Shown here: positions 22,373 to 33,977 of the stretch, one piece after another | Layout of the letters: each line of letters opens with the position of its first letter | Numbering within the stretch: the first letter of the stretch is position 1 | Source of the DNA: Bubalus kerabau | Taxonomy: Eukaryota > Chordata > Mammalia > Artiodactyla > Bovidae | Assembly (NCBI RefSeq): GCF_029407905.1 | Contig: NC_073642.1 | Span: 2,232,001 to 2,296,000, forward strand | Direction: 5' to 3' | DNA: 64,000 nt | Translations under genes and position numbers: made by a program | Notes under the pieces: model-generated | What the model saw: the letters and a program-made list of their open reading frames with translations, nothing else | Told to the model about the DNA's origin: nothing | Databases searched by the model: none

Positions 22373-22617
22373 AGTGGTGCAGTTGATAAAGAATCCACCT
22401 GACAATTCAGGAGATGCAAGAAACAAAGTTTTGATCCCTGGGTTGTGGAGATCCCAGAAGAAAGAAATGGCAACCCACTCTAATATTTTATATTTATTGT
22501 ATTAATATTTATAAATAAATATTTATTTAATATTTCCTGGAAAATCTCATGAAGAGAGAAGCTTGGCGGGCTACAATCCATGAGGCTGTAGAGTTGGACA
22601 CAACTGAGCATGTATTT
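22373..22617 (+). mobile_element. Old Bov-tA SINE with internal AT-rich expansion
   Basis: A diverged tRNA-derived head (GTGGTGCAGTTGATAAAGAATCCACCTG, then TTTTGATCCCTGGGTTG) and tail (GGCGGGCTACAATCCATGAGG...GTTGGACACAACTGAGC) are separated by ~50 bp of AATATTTAT-type sequence at ~22,484-22,535 that Bov-tA normally lacks. Confidence 0.8.
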
Positions 22618-22750
22618 TAAACACAACAATTTGAGTTAGAAGATGAGCAATGCTGAACAACATGTTATTTGAAAATACAAGAGTAGGGAGAGCACCAGTT
22701 TTGAGCTCCCTCTGTCATATAGCAAGTTCCTACCTGCTATTTAGTTTACA

Positions 22751-22964
22751 GGCCTTCCCTGGTGGCTCAGATGGTAAAAAATCTGCCTGCAGTGCAGGAG
22801 ACCCGAGTTCAATCCCTGGGTAGGGAAGATACCCTTTAGAAAGGAATGGAAACTCACTCCGATATTCTTGCCTGGAGAATTTCATGGAAATTGCTGGCAG
22901 AATACAGTTCCTGGGGTTACAAAGAGTGAGACATGACTCAGTGACTTCCACACCACACCACATT
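22751..22964 (+). mobile_element. Bov-tA SINE
   Basis: It starts GGCCTTCCCTGGTGGCTCAG (tRNA-like A-box area), has GAGTTCAATCCCTGGG in the B-box position and the Bov-tA tail (GTTACAAAGAGTGAGACATG). Flanks TATTTAGTTTACA and CATTTATTTTACA suggest a diverged TSD in the L1. Confidence 0.9.
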
Positions 22965-23082
22965 TATTTTACATATGGTAATGTATATATTTCTGCACTA
23001 CTCTCTCAATATGTCCTACTCTTTTTTTCCCCCTACTGTGTCTACATGTCTGTTTTGTATTTCTGCATCCCCATTGCTATTT

Positions 23083-23297
23083 TGCTAAGTCACTTCAGTT
23101 GTGTCTGACTTGGTGTAACCTTATGGACTGTAGCTTGCCAGGCTACAATGTCTATGTCATTCTCCAGGCAAGAATACTGGGTGGGTTGCTATGTCCTCCT
23201 CCAGGGGATATCTTTCTGACCCAGGGATCAAACCCGCATCTCTTACATCTCCTGTATTGGTAGACAGGTTCTTTACTACTAACGCCACCTGGGCGTC
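23083..23297 (-). mobile_element. Bov-tA SINE, antisense
   Basis: Antisense order: AAGTCACTTCAGTTGTGTCTGAC, then GACCCAGGGATCAAACCC (reverse B-box region), then CGCCACCTGGGCGTC (reverse head). Confidence 0.9.
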
Positions 23298-23887
23298 TCC
23301 ATTGCTGCCCTGCAAATATGTTCATCAGCACCAACTTTCTAGATTCCATATATATGTGTTAATATACAATATTTGTTTTTCTCTTTCTGACTTCACTCTT
23401 TATAATAAGCTCTAGCTTCATCCATCTCATTCAAACTGACTTAAATGTGTCCCTTTTTATTGCTTAGTAATATTTCTTTGTATATATGCACCGCATCTCC
23501 TTCATCCATTCCTCTGTTGATGGACACATAGGTTACTTCCATGTCTTGGCTATTGTTAAAACGTAACAATGAACATTGGGGTGCATGGATCCTTTCAGAC
23601 CATGTTTTTCTCCAGTTGTATGTCCAAGAATGTGATTGCAGGGTCATATGGTAAGGCTATTTTTAGTTTTTTAAGGAAACTCCATAATGCTGTCCATAGT
23701 GACTATACCAATTTACATTCCTACCAACAGTGTAGGAGGGTTCCCTTCTCTCCAAAACCTCTCCATCATTGATTGTTTATGAATTATGATCATCTCAATA
23801 GTTGCAGGAAAAGTTTTTGACAAAATTCAACACCCATTTATGATTTAAAAAAAAACAACTCATCAGAAAATGTGTATAGATGGAGCA

Positions 23888-23949
23888 TTTGTTGTTTTTC
23901 AGTCACTAAGGTGTGCCCAACTCTTTGCAACCACATGGACTGTGTATCA
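23888..23949 (-). mobile_element. Bov-tA/BovB-tail fragment, antisense
   Basis: About 60 bp: TTCAGTCACTAAGGTGTGCCCAAC...CACATGGACTGTG. It lies inside the inverted part of the older L1. Confidence 0.65.
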
Positions 23950-23975
23950 ACATAATAAAGGTTATCTCAAATTGT

Positions 23976-24796
23976 TGTCAATTTTTTAAATTTTAAACTT
24001 TTGTCAGTTTTATTATGATATAATTGACAAAAAGAATTGTTTAACCTTAAATTGTGCAACACACTTATTTGATACATGTATATGTTGTTACAAAATAATT
24101 GCCAAAATAAGGATAGAGTTTCTTGTTATTTCCTCCTTGACCTACTGATTATCTAGGAATGTGTAATTTAATTTCCACGCATTTATAAATATTTATGTGT
24201 AACTGGTTTCTAATTTATTTAATTATGGTTACGGAGGATCCTTTTTTAACCTCTTCTGTTTTTTGTGTGTGTTTTTTTTTCTTTCTTTCTTTTTTGTTTT
24301 TTTTTTTTTAATTTTATTTTATTTTTAAACTTTACATAACTGTATTAGTTTTGCCAAATATCAAAATGAATCCACCACAGGTATACATGTGTTCCCCACC
24401 TCTTCTGTTTTTATACATTTACTAATACATATTTTATAGGTTAAAATATGGCCTATCCTGTACAAAGTTCCATGTGTGTTTGAGCAGGATATTCCTTATG
24501 CTGTTATTATGTAAAATGTTCTATGGATGTCTGTTAGATTTAGTTGAAATATTGTGCTGTTTAAGTCTCCTATTTCTTTGTTGATCTTCTTAGTCATTCT
24601 ATCCATTATTGAAAGTGGGCCATTAAAGTCTACAAATATTATTGTTTTATTTGTCTCATAAATTTTATCAGTTTTGCTGTGTGGTTTGAGTTCTATTGTT
24701 AGATGTATATCAGTTTAAAATTGTGTCTTCTTGATGAAGTGTCATTTTCATTATTATGAAAAGTATTTATTTTTAGTAACAATTTTTCTTTAAATT
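23976..24796 (-). mobile_element. Ancient L1M, antisense (host for several insertions)
   Basis: AT-rich antisense L1M sequence with L1-typical blocks (ATTATGATATAATTGACAAA; GGCCTATCCTGTACAAAGTTCCATGTG; TTTAAGTCTCCTATT). It appears to continue at 27,237-27,333, 27,656-27,733 and 36,791-37,167 around later insertions. Confidence 0.6.
24264..24397 (-). mobile_element. Ultra-short L1 3'-end insertion, 15-bp TSD
   Basis: ACCTCTTCTGTTTTT flanks it at 24,249-24,263 and 24,398-24,412. The insert is a T-rich stretch (degraded poly-A of a minus-strand element) followed by the antisense type-2 tail and TCAAAATGAATCCACCACAGG, ending GTTCCCC. Confidence 0.92.
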
Positions 24797-24806
24797 TATA
24801 TTTGTC

Positions 24807-27226
24807 GAGAAACACCTGGGGTAACAGGCAAATTTGGCCTTGGAATAGGGAATGAAGCAGGGCAAAGGCTAATAGAGTTTTGCTAAGAGAATGCACTGGT
24901 CATAGCAAACACCATCTTCCCACAACACAAGAGAAGTCTCTACACGTGGACATCACCAGATGGTCAACACCAAAATCAGACTGATTATATTCTTTGCAGC
25001 CAAAGATGGAGAAGCTCTATACAGTCAGCAAAAACAAGACCAGGAGCTAACTGTGGCTCAGATCATGAACACCTTATTGCCGATATCAGACTTAAATTGA
25101 AGAAAATAGGGAAAACCACTAGACCATTCAGGTATGACCTAAATCAAATTCCTTATGATTAGAAATTGGAAGTGAGAAATAGATTTAAGGGACTAGATCT
25201 GATAGAGTGCATGATGAACTATGGACAGAGGTTCGTGATATTGTACAGAAGACAGGGATCAAGATCATCCCCATGGAAAAGAAATGCAAAAAAAAACCAA
25301 AATGGTGTCTTTTCTTGGAGGGGGGTGGCTTACAAATAGCTATGAAAAGAAGAGAAGTGAAAAGCAAAGGAGAAAAGGAGAGATATAAGCATCTGAATGT
25401 AGAGTTCCAAACACTAGCAACGAGAGATAAGAAAGCCTTCCTCAGAGATCAATGCAAAGAAATAGAGGAAAAGAACAAAATAGGAAAGACTAGAGACCTC
25501 TTCAAGAAAATTACAGATACCAAGGGAACATTTCATGCAAAGATGGGCTTGATAAAGGACAGAAATGGTGTATGGACCTAACAGAAGCAAAATATATTAA
25601 GACGTGGCAAGCATACACAGAAGAACTGTATAAAAAAGATCTTCATGGCCCAGATAATCACAATGATGTGATCACTGACCTAGAGCCAGACATCCTGGAA
25701 TGTGAAGTCAAGTAGGCCTTAGAAAGCATCACTATGAACAAAGCTAGTGGAGGTTATGGAATTCCATTTGAGCTATTTCAAATCCTGGAAGATGATGCTG
25801 TGAAAGTGCTGCTCTCAATATGCCAGCAAATTTGGAAAACTCAGCAGTGGCCACAGGACTGGAAAAGGTCAGTTTTCATTCCAATACCCAAGAAAAGCAA
25901 TGCCAAAGAATGCTCAAACTACCACACAATTGCACTCATCTCACATACTAGTAAAGTAATGCTCAAAATTCTCCAAGCCAGGCTTCAGCAATACATGAAC
26001 CGTGAACTTCCAGATGTTCAAGCTGCTTTTGGAAAAGGCCGAGGAACCAGAGATCAAATTGGAACATCCGTTGGATCATGGAAAAAGCAAAAGGGTTCCA
26101 AAAAAACATCTATTTCTACTTTATTGACTATGCCAAAGCCTTTGACTGTGTGGATCACAATAAACTGTGGGCAATTCTAAAAGAGATGGGAATACCAGAC
26201 CACCTGACCTGCCTCTTGAGAAAGCTGTATGCAGGTCAGGAAGTAACAGTTAGAACTGGACATGGAACAACAGATTGGTTCCAAATAGGAAAAGGAGTCC
26301 GTCAAGGCTGTGTATTGTCACCCTGCTTATTTAACTTCTATGCAGAATACCTCATGAGAAATTCTGGGCTGGAAGAAGCACAAGCTGGAATCAAGATTTC
26401 CAGGAGAAATATCAATAACCTCAGATATGCAGATGACACCACCTTTATGGCAGAAAGTGAAGAGGAACTAAAAAGGCTCTTGATGAAAGTGAAAGAGGAG
26501 AGTGAAAAAGTTGGCTTAAAACTCAACATTCAGAAAACGAAGATCATGGCATCTGGTCCCATCACTTCATGGCAGATAGATGGGGAAACAGTGGAAACAG
26601 TGTCAGACTTTATTTTGGGGGGCTCCAAAATCACTGCAGATGGTGACTGCAGCCATGAAATTAAAAGACGCTTATTCCTTCGAAGGAAAGTTATGACCAA
26701 CCTAGATAGCATATTGAAAAGCAGAGACATTACTTTCCCAACAAAGGTCCCTCTAGTCAAGGCTATGGTTTTTCCAGTGGTCATGTATGCATGAGACAGT
26801 TGGACTGTGAAAAAAGCTGAGTGCCGAAGAATTGATGCTTTTGAACTGTGGTGTTGGAAAGACTCTTGAGAGTCCCTTGGACTGCAAGGAGATCCAACCA
26901 GTCCATCCTAAAGGAGATCAGTCCTGGGTGTTCATTGATAGGACTGATGCTAAAGCTGAAACTCCAATCCTTTGGCCACCTTATGTGAAGAGTTGATTCA
27001 TTGGAAAAGACCCTGATCCTGGGAGGGATTGGGGGCAGGAGGAGAAGGGGACGACAGGGGATGAGATGGCTGGATGGCATCACCGACTCGATGGACATAA
27101 GTTTGGGTAAACTCTGGGAGTTGGTGATGGACAGGAAGACCTGGCATGCTGCGATTCATGGGGTCGCAAAGAGTCAGGCACGACTGAGCGACTAAACTTA
27201 ACTGAACTCAACATTTTTTTTTAATC
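24807..27226 (+). mobile_element. BovB, 2.4 kb, 10-bp TSD, longest RT frame in the window
   Basis: TATATTTGTC occurs at 24,797-24,806 and 27,227-27,236. The copy starts inside the endonuclease (AGAAACACCTGGGGTAACAGG), then has the linker (25,207-25,581), the RT start (25,734-26,180) and a 238-aa RT frame (26,078-26,794). That frame shows YFIDYAKAFDCVDHNKLW (motif A), GVRQGCVLSPCLFN (motif B region) and RYADDTTFMAES (catalytic motif C). Stops in the C-terminal part (YAstop, where YGCESWTV is usual) and frameshifts at ~26,100 and ~26,860 make it defective. It ends in a diverged tail (GCGACTAAACTTAACTGAAC). Confidence 0.95.
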
Positions 27227-27347
27227 TATATTTGTCTAATAATCATATAGCTCCTCAATTATTTGGATAATGTTTACTAGGATATATTTTTTTATCATTT
27301 ACCGTATAATCTCCTTATGTCTTTTTTTCTAAAGTGTTTCCCTTTTA

Positions 27348-27655
27348 TTTTATTTATTTATTTATTTTTGACTCTGCTGGGTCTCCATTGCTGAATGTGA
27401 ACTTTCTCTAATTGTGGTGAGCAGGGGCTAGGTGCAAGGTTTTCTCAGTGTGGTGGCTTCTCTTGTTGCGGAGCACAGGCTCTAGGCATGCAGGCTTCAA
27501 TTGTTGCATCACATGGGCTCAGTGGTTATGGGACACAGGATTAATTTTCCCCTCTGCATGTGGTATTTTCCCATTCCAGAGTTGGAAATCCTGTCTCCTG
27601 AGTTGGTGCATTGGCAGGTAGATTCCAAACCAACTGGACCACCAGGAAAGTCCTA
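27348..27655 (-). mobile_element. CHR-type tRNA-derived SINE, antisense
   Basis: T-rich start, then GGTCTCCATTGCTGAATGTG, repeated 'GTTGCGGAGCACAGGCTC', 'GGCATGCAGGCTTCAATTGTTG', and ends GGACCACCAGGAAAGTCC, the reverse of the tRNA-like head. The flanks AGTGTTTCCCTTTTA and AGTGTTTCCTTTTA form a TSD with a 1-nt difference. Confidence 0.85.
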
Positions 27656-29605
27656 GTGTTTCCTTTTAGAAACATGTATTTAGATAATTATTCATATAAA
27701 TTTTGACAATGTTGCCTTTTGATATTTTTACTGTTACTGGAGGATTTTTTTAAATTAATTTATTTTAATAGGAGGCTAATTACTTTTAAATATTATGGTG
27801 GGTTTTGCCATACATCAACATGAATCAGCCATGGGTGCACATATGTTCCCCATCCAGAACACCCCTCTCACCTCCCTCCCCATCCCATCAACAGGGTCAT
27901 CCCATTACACCAGCCCTGATCACCCTGTCTCATGCATCAAAGCTGGACCTGGGATCCGCTTCACATATGATAATATATACGCTTCAATGCTACCCTCGCC
28001 AATCATCCCACCCTCACCTTCTCCCACAGAGTCCAAAAGACTGTTCTTTACATCTGTATCTCTTTTGCTGTCTCGCATATAGGGTCATTGTTACCATATT
28101 TCTAAATTCCATATATATGTGTTAGTATACTGCATTGGTGTTTTTCTTTCTGACTTACTTCACTCTGTATAATAGGCTCCAGTTTCATCCACCTCATTAG
28201 AACTGATTCAAATGCATTCTTTTTAATGGCTAAGTAATATTCCATTGTGTACATATACCACAGCTTTCGTATCTATTCGTCTGCCAACGAATATCTAGGT
28301 TGCTTCTCTGTCTTCACTATTGTAAACAGCACTGCCAATGAACATTGGCGTACATGTGTCTCTTTCAATTCTGGTTTCCTCAGTGTGTATAGCCAGAAGT
28401 GGGATTCCTGGATCATATGGCATTTCTATTTCCAGTTTTTTAATGAATCTCCATACTGTTCTCTATAGTAGCTGTACTAGTTTTCATTCCCACCAACAGT
28501 GTAAGAGGGTTCCTTTTTCTCTGCACCCTCTCCAGCATTTATTGTTTGTAGACCTTTTGAGAGCAGCCATTCTGACTGGTGTGACCTGGTACCTCATTGT
28601 GGTTTTGATTTGCATTTTTCTGATAATGAGTGATGTTGGGCATCTTTTCATATGTTTGTTAGCCATCTGTATGTATTCTTTGGAGATATGTCTGATTAGT
28701 TCTTTGGCCTATTCTTAGATTGGGTCATTTATTTTTCTGGAATTGAGCTGCAGGAGTTGCTTGTATATTTTTGAGATTAGTTGTCAGTTACTTCATTTGC
28801 TATTATTTCCTCCCATTCTGAAGGCTGTCTTTTCACCTTTCTTATAGTTTCCTTTGTTGCACAAAAGTTTTTAGGTTTAATTAGGTCCCGTTTATTTATT
28901 TTTGTTTTTATTTCCATTACTCTGGGAGGTGGGTCATAGAGGATCCTGCTGTGCTTTATGTCAGAGAGTGTTTTGCCTATGTTTTCCTCTAGGAGTTTTA
29001 TAGTTTCTTGTCTTGCATTTATATTTTTTATCCATTTTGAGTTTATTTTTGTGTATGGTGTTAGAAAGTGTTCTAGTTTCATTCTTTTACAAGTGGTTGA
29101 CCTGTTTTCACAGCACCACTTGTTAAAGAGATTGTCTTTTCTCCATTGTATATTCTCCTTCGTCAAAGATAAGGTATCCATAGGTGTGTGGATTTATCTC
29201 TGGGCTTTCTATTTTGTTCTGATGATCTATATTTCAGTGTTTGTGCCAGTATCATACTGTCTTGATGGATGCAGCTTTGTAGTATAGTCTGAAATCAGGC
29301 AGGTTGATCCCTCCAGTTCCGTACTTCTTTCTCAAGATTGCTTAGGCTATTCGAGGTTTTTTATATTTCCATATAAATTGTGAAATTATTTGTTCTAGTT
29401 CTTTTAAAAATACCGTTGGTAGCGTGATAGGGATTGCATTGAATCTATAGACTGCTTTGGGTAGTATACTCATTTTCACTATATTGAGTCTTCCAATCCA
29501 TGAACATGGTCTATTTTTCCATCTATTTGTGTCATCTTTCATTTCTTTCATCAATGTTTTATAGTTTTCTATATATAAGTCTTTTGTTTATTTAGGTAGA
29601 TTTAT

Positions 29606-30574
29606 AAGCAACAGTCAGAACTGAACATGGAACAACAGACTGGTTCCAAATAGGAAAAGGAGTACATCAATGCTGTATACTGTCACCTTGCTTATTCAAC
29701 TTATATGCAGAGTACATCATGAGAAATGCTGGGCTGGAAGAAGCACAAGCTGGAATCAAGATTGCCGGGAGAAATATCAATAACCTCAGAAATGCAGATG
29801 ACACCACCCTTATGGCAGAAAGTCAACAGAAACTAAAAAGCCTCTTGATGAAGTTGAAAGAGGAGAGTGAAAAAGTTGGCTTAAAACTCAACATTCAGAA
29901 AATGAATATCATGGTACCCGGTCCCATCACTTCATGGGAAATAGATCGGGAAACAGTGGAAACAGTGTCAGACTTTGTTTTTGGTGGCTCCAAAATCACT
30001 GCAGATGGTGATTGCAGCCATGAAATTAAAGGACGCTTACTCCTTGGAAGGAAAGTTAAGACCAACCTAGATAGCATATTGAAAAGCAGAGACATTACTT
30101 TGCCAACAAAGGTCCGTCTAGTCAAGGCTGTGGTTTTTCCAGTGGTCATGTATGGATGTGACAGTTGGAGTGTGAAGAAAGCTGAACGCCAAAAAATTGA
30201 TGCTTTTGAACTGTGGTGTTGGAGAAAACTCTTGAGAGTCCCTTGGACTGCAAGGAGATCCAACCAGTCCATTCTGAAGGAGATCAACCCTAGGATTTCT
30301 TTGGAAGGAATGATGCTAAAGCTGAAACTCCAGTATTTTGGCCACCTCATGCGAAGAGTTGACTCATTGGAAAAGTCTCTGATGCTGGGAGGGATTGGGG
30401 GCAGGAGGAGAAGGGGACGACAGAGGATGAGATGGCTGGATGGCATCACCGACTCGACGGACGTGAGTCTGAGTGAACTCCGGGAGTTGGTGATGGACAG
30501 GGAGGCCTGGTGTGCTGCGATTCATGGGGTCGCAGAGTCAGACATGACTGAGCGACTGAACTGAACTGAACTGA
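29606..30574 (+). mobile_element. BovB 3' segment inserted in L1 ORF2 (copy 2)
   Basis: It begins AAGCAACAGTCAGAACTG, the same BovB base as the insertion at 8,599. A 281-aa frame covers 29,719-30,564, from MRNAGLEEAQAGIK to AESDMTERLN, i.e. the RT end and the whole C-terminal region. Motif C reads RNADDTT (Tyr to Asn). The tail is (CTGAA)n. The target in L1 is ~190 bp away from that of the other BovB in L1 coordinates, so the two are separate events. Confidence 0.94.
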
Positions 30575-31162
30575 TACGTAAATATTTTATTTGTTTCGTT
30601 GCAATGGTCAATGGACTTGTTTCCTTAATTTATCTTTCTGTTTTCTCATTGTCAGAGTATAGAAATGCAAGGGATTTATGTGTGTTAATTTTATATCCTA
30701 CAGCTTTGCTATATTCATTGATTAGCTCTAGTAATTTTCTGATGGAGTCTTTAGGGTTTTCTATGTGGAGGATGATGTCATTTGCACACAGTGAGAGTTT
30801 TACTGCCTCTTTCCCAATCTGGATTCCTTTTATTTCTTTTTCTTCTCTGATTGCTGTGGCTAAAACTTCCCAAAACTATGTTGAATAGTAGTGGTAAGAG
30901 TGTGCACCCTTGTCTTGTTCCTGACTTTAGGGGAAATTCTTTCAATTTTTCACCATTGAAGATAATGTTTGTTGTGGGTTTGTCATATATAGCTTTTATT
31001 ATGTTGAGGTATGTTCCTTGTGTTCTTGCTTTCCAGAGGGTTTTCATCATATATCAATGCTGAATTTTGTCAAAGGCTTTCTCTGCATCTATTCAGATAA
31101 TCATATGGTTTTTATCTTTCAATTTGTTAATGTGATGTATCACATTGATTGATTTGTGGATA

Positions 31163-31330
31163 GTAAATGACACAGAGGGAAGGGATAGGGAGGGAGGTGG
31201 GAGGGGGGTTCAGAATGGCAAAGACATGTGCACCCACGGCTGATTCATGTCAAGTATGACAAAAACCACTACAATATTGTAAGGTAATTAGCCTCCAATT
31301 AAAATAAATTAATTAAAAAATAAATAAACA
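31163..31330 (+). mobile_element. Type-1 L1 3'-end insertion
   Basis: It reads AGAGGGAAGGGATAGGGAGGG...TACAATATTGTAAGGTAATTAGCCTCCAATTAAAATAAATTAATT, then an A-rich tail. It lies in sense orientation inside the antisense L1. About 6 bp of target (TTGAAG) are missing and no TSD is visible. Confidence 0.85.
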
Positions 31331-33034
31331 ATCCTTGCATCCCTGGGATAAAGCCCACTTGGTAATGATGTACAATCTTTTCAATATGTTGTTGCATTCT
31401 GTTTGCTAGAATTTTGTTGAGGATTTTTGCAGCTATGTTCATCAGTGATATTGGCCTGTAGTTTTCTTTTTTTTGTGGCATCTTTATCTGGTTTAGGTAT
31501 TAGGGTGATGGTGGCCTCATAGAATGAGTTTGGAAGTTGATCTTCCTCTGCATTTTTCTGAAAGAGTTTGAGTAGGATAGACGTTAGCTCTTCTATAAAT
31601 AATTGGTAGAATTCACCTGTGAAGCTATCTGGTCCTGGACTTTTGTTTCCTGGAAGATTTCTGATTACTGTTTTGATTTCCATGCTTGTGATGGATCTGT
31701 TAAGATTTTCTATTTCTTCCTGGTTCAGTTTTGGAAAGTTGTACTTTTGTAAGGATTTGTCCATTTCTTCCAAGTTGTTCATTTTATTGGCAAATAGTTG
31801 CTGATAGTAGTCTTTTATGATCATTTGTATTTCTGTGTTGTCTGTTTTGATTTCTCCATTTTCATTTCTAATTTTGTTGATTTAATTCTTCTCCCTTTTT
31901 TCTTGATGAGTCTGGTTAATGGTTTCTCTATTTTATTTATCTTCTAAAAGATCCAGCTTTTAGCTTTGTTGACTTTTGCTCTGGTCTCCTTTGTTTCTTT
32001 TTCATTTATTTCTGCCCTAATTTTTATTATTTATTTCCTTCTCCTAACCATAGGGTTCTTCTTTTTTTTTTCCTTTTCTGGTTGCTTTAGATGTAGAGTT
32101 AGGTTATTTATTTGACTTTTCTCTTGTTTCTTGAGGTAACCTTGTATTGCTATGAACATTCTCCTTAGCACTGCTTTTACTGAATCTGATAGGTTTGGGG
32201 TTGTTGTGTTTTCATTTTCATTCGTTTCTATGCATATTTAGATTTCTTCTGTGATTTGTTGGTTATTTAGAAGCATGCTGTTTAGCCTCCATATGTTTGT
32301 ATTTTTAATATTTTTTTCCCTGTTGTTGACATTTAATCTTACCACATTGTGGTCAGAAAAGATGCTTGGAATGATTTCTATTTTTTTTTTTAATTTTCCA
32401 AGGCTAAATTTATGACCAGGATGTGATCTATCCTGCAGAAAGTTCCATGTGCCCTTGAGAAAAAGAGGAAATTCATTGTTTTGGGGTGAAATCTCCTATA
32501 GATATCAATTAGTTCTAACTGGTCCATTGTATCATTTAAAGTTTGTGTTTCCTTGTTAATTTTCTGTTTAGTTGATCTATCCATAGGTGTGAGTGGGGTA
32601 CTAAAGTCTCCAACTATTATTGTGTTACTGTTAATTTCCCCTTTCATACTTGTTAGCATTTGCCTTACATGTTGCAGTGCTCCTATGTTGGGTGCATATA
32701 TATTTATAATTGCTGTATTTTCTTCTTGGATTGATCCAGTGATCATTATGTAGTGTTCTTTTCCTCTTTTCACGGCCTTCATTTCAAAGTCTATTTTATC
32801 TGATATGAGTATTGCTATTCCTGCTTTCTTTTGGTCTTTATTTGTGTGAAATATCTTTCTCCAGCCTTTCACTTTCAGTCTGTATGTGTCCCTTATTTTG
32901 AGATGTGTCTCTTGTAGACAGCATATATAGGGGTCTTGTTTTTGTATCCATTCAGGCAGTCTTTGTCTTTTGGTTGGGCCATTCAACTCATTTACATTTA
33001 AGATAATTATTGATAAGTATAATCCCATTGCCAT

Positions 33035-33873
33035 TTACTCTGTTGTTTTGGGTTTGAGTTTATACACCTTTTCTGTGTTTCCTGTCCAGAGAATATCCTT
33101 TAGCATTTGTTGAAGAGCTGGTTTGGTGGTGCTGAATTCTCTCAGCTTTTGCTTGTCTGTTAAGCTTTTGATTTCTCCTTCATATTTGAATGATATCCTT
33201 GCTGGTTACAGTAATCTGGGTTGTAGGTTTTTCTCTTTCATCACTTTAAGTATGTCCTGCCAGTCCCTTCTGGCCTGAAGAGTTTCTAAGAGCTATTGAA
33301 AGATCAGCTGTTATCCTTAATGGAATCCTCTTGTGTGTTATTTGTTGTTTTTCTCTTGCTGCTTTTAATATTTGTTCTTTGTGTTTGATCTTCATTAATT
33401 TGATTAATATGTGTCTTTGGGGTGTTTCACCTTGGGTTATCCTGTTTGGGGCTCTCTGGGTTTCTTGGGCTTGGGTGGCTATTTCCTTCCCCATTTTAGG
33501 GAAGTTTTCAACTATTATCTCAAGTATTTTCTCATGGCCTTTCTTTTCGTCTTCTTCTACTAGGACTCCTATGATTCAAATGTTGGGGCATTTCACAGTG
33601 TCCCAGAGGTCTCTGAGGTTGTCCTTATTTCTTTTAATTCTTTTTTTCTTTTTTCCTCTCTGCTTCATATATTTCCTCCATTCTATCTTCCGTTTCACTT
33701 ATCCTATCTTCTGTCTCAGTTATTCTACTGTTGGTTCCCTCCAGAGTGCTTTTGATCTCAGTTATTGCATTATTCATTATTGATTGACTCTTTTTTATTT
33801 CCTCTAGGTTCTTGTTAAACATTTCTTGCATCTTCTCAATCTTTGTCTCCAGACTATTTATCTGTACCTCCAT
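33035..33873 (-). pseudogene. L1 ORF1, copy 2, degraded
   Basis: The coiled-coil N-terminal part (33,634-33,873: QINSLETKIEKMQEMFNKNL) and the RNA-binding/C-terminal part (33,246-33,494: RHILIKLMKIKHKEQILKAA) are in different frames. The C-terminal frame ends at a TAA that abuts the ORF2 ATG (33,035-33,037). The true start may lie a little upstream of 33,873, where the sequence is frameshifted. Confidence 0.75.
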
Positions 33874-33949
33874 TTGTTTTCAAGATTTTGGATCATTTTT
33901 ACTATCATTATTCTGAATTATTTTTTAGGTAGACTCCCTATCTCCTCCT

Positions 33950-33977
33950 TTTTTTTTTTTTTTTTTTTTTTTTTTTG
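33950..33977 (-). repeat. Poly-T (antisense poly-A) expansion, ~28 bp
   Basis: It lies in the L1 5' UTR just upstream of ORF1. Copy 1 has only TTTTGTTTGG at the same place (~12,580), so the run expanded in copy 2 or its source. Confidence 0.85.

Larger units (their letters stand above)
22690..23975 (-). mobile_element. Older L1 with 5' inversion, interrupted by three SINE pieces
   Basis: Antisense L1 3' UTR and ORF2 end run from ~22,690 to 23,775 (CCCTCTGTCATATAGCAAG, then GATGGACACATAGGTTACTTCC, then CCAACAGTGTAGGAGGG). From ~23,785 the sequence is plus-strand ORF2 RT (ATAGTTGCAGGAAAAGTTTTTGACAAAATTCAACACCC, equivalent to the DAEKAFDKIQHP block). It is more diverged than the L1_BT copies. 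Insertions are Bov-tA at 22,751-22,964 and 23,083-23,297, and a SINE fragment at 23,888-23,949. Confidence 0.75.
28102..33034 (-). pseudogene. L1 ORF2, copy 2, disrupted
   Basis: The start at 33,034 is chosen because ATGGCAATGGG opens the 214-aa endonuclease frame and directly follows an ORF1 TAA. The endonuclease (32,390-33,034) shows LNVNELNGPTKR (catalytic Asn region), CCLQETHLK (catalytic Glu) and GDFSTPL, where GDFNTPL is usual, then RIDHIL. RT pieces: 31,381-31,824, 31,299-31,481 and 30,778-31,050. The catalytic box reads CAND instead of FADD (rc of ~30,770-30,790), so RT would be inactive. C-terminal pieces: 29,342-29,554, 28,777-29,181 and 28,484-28,666. A BovB and an L1 tail split the gene. 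Confidence 0.9.

Noticed and set aside
22751..22964. tRNA gene (head of Bov-tA with A- and B-box-like sequence)
   Set aside because: The tRNA-like head is fused to a BovB-type tail in every copy, so it is a SINE rather than a tRNA gene. No complete cloverleaf was seen.
26078..26794. Long frames (200-281 aa) as host protein genes, e.g. 26,078-26,794, 29,719-30,564, 60,715-61,404, 54,499-55,149
   Set aside because: All are BovB reverse transcriptase or C-terminal segments recognised by their RT motifs, and all are truncated or frameshifted. None is a host gene.
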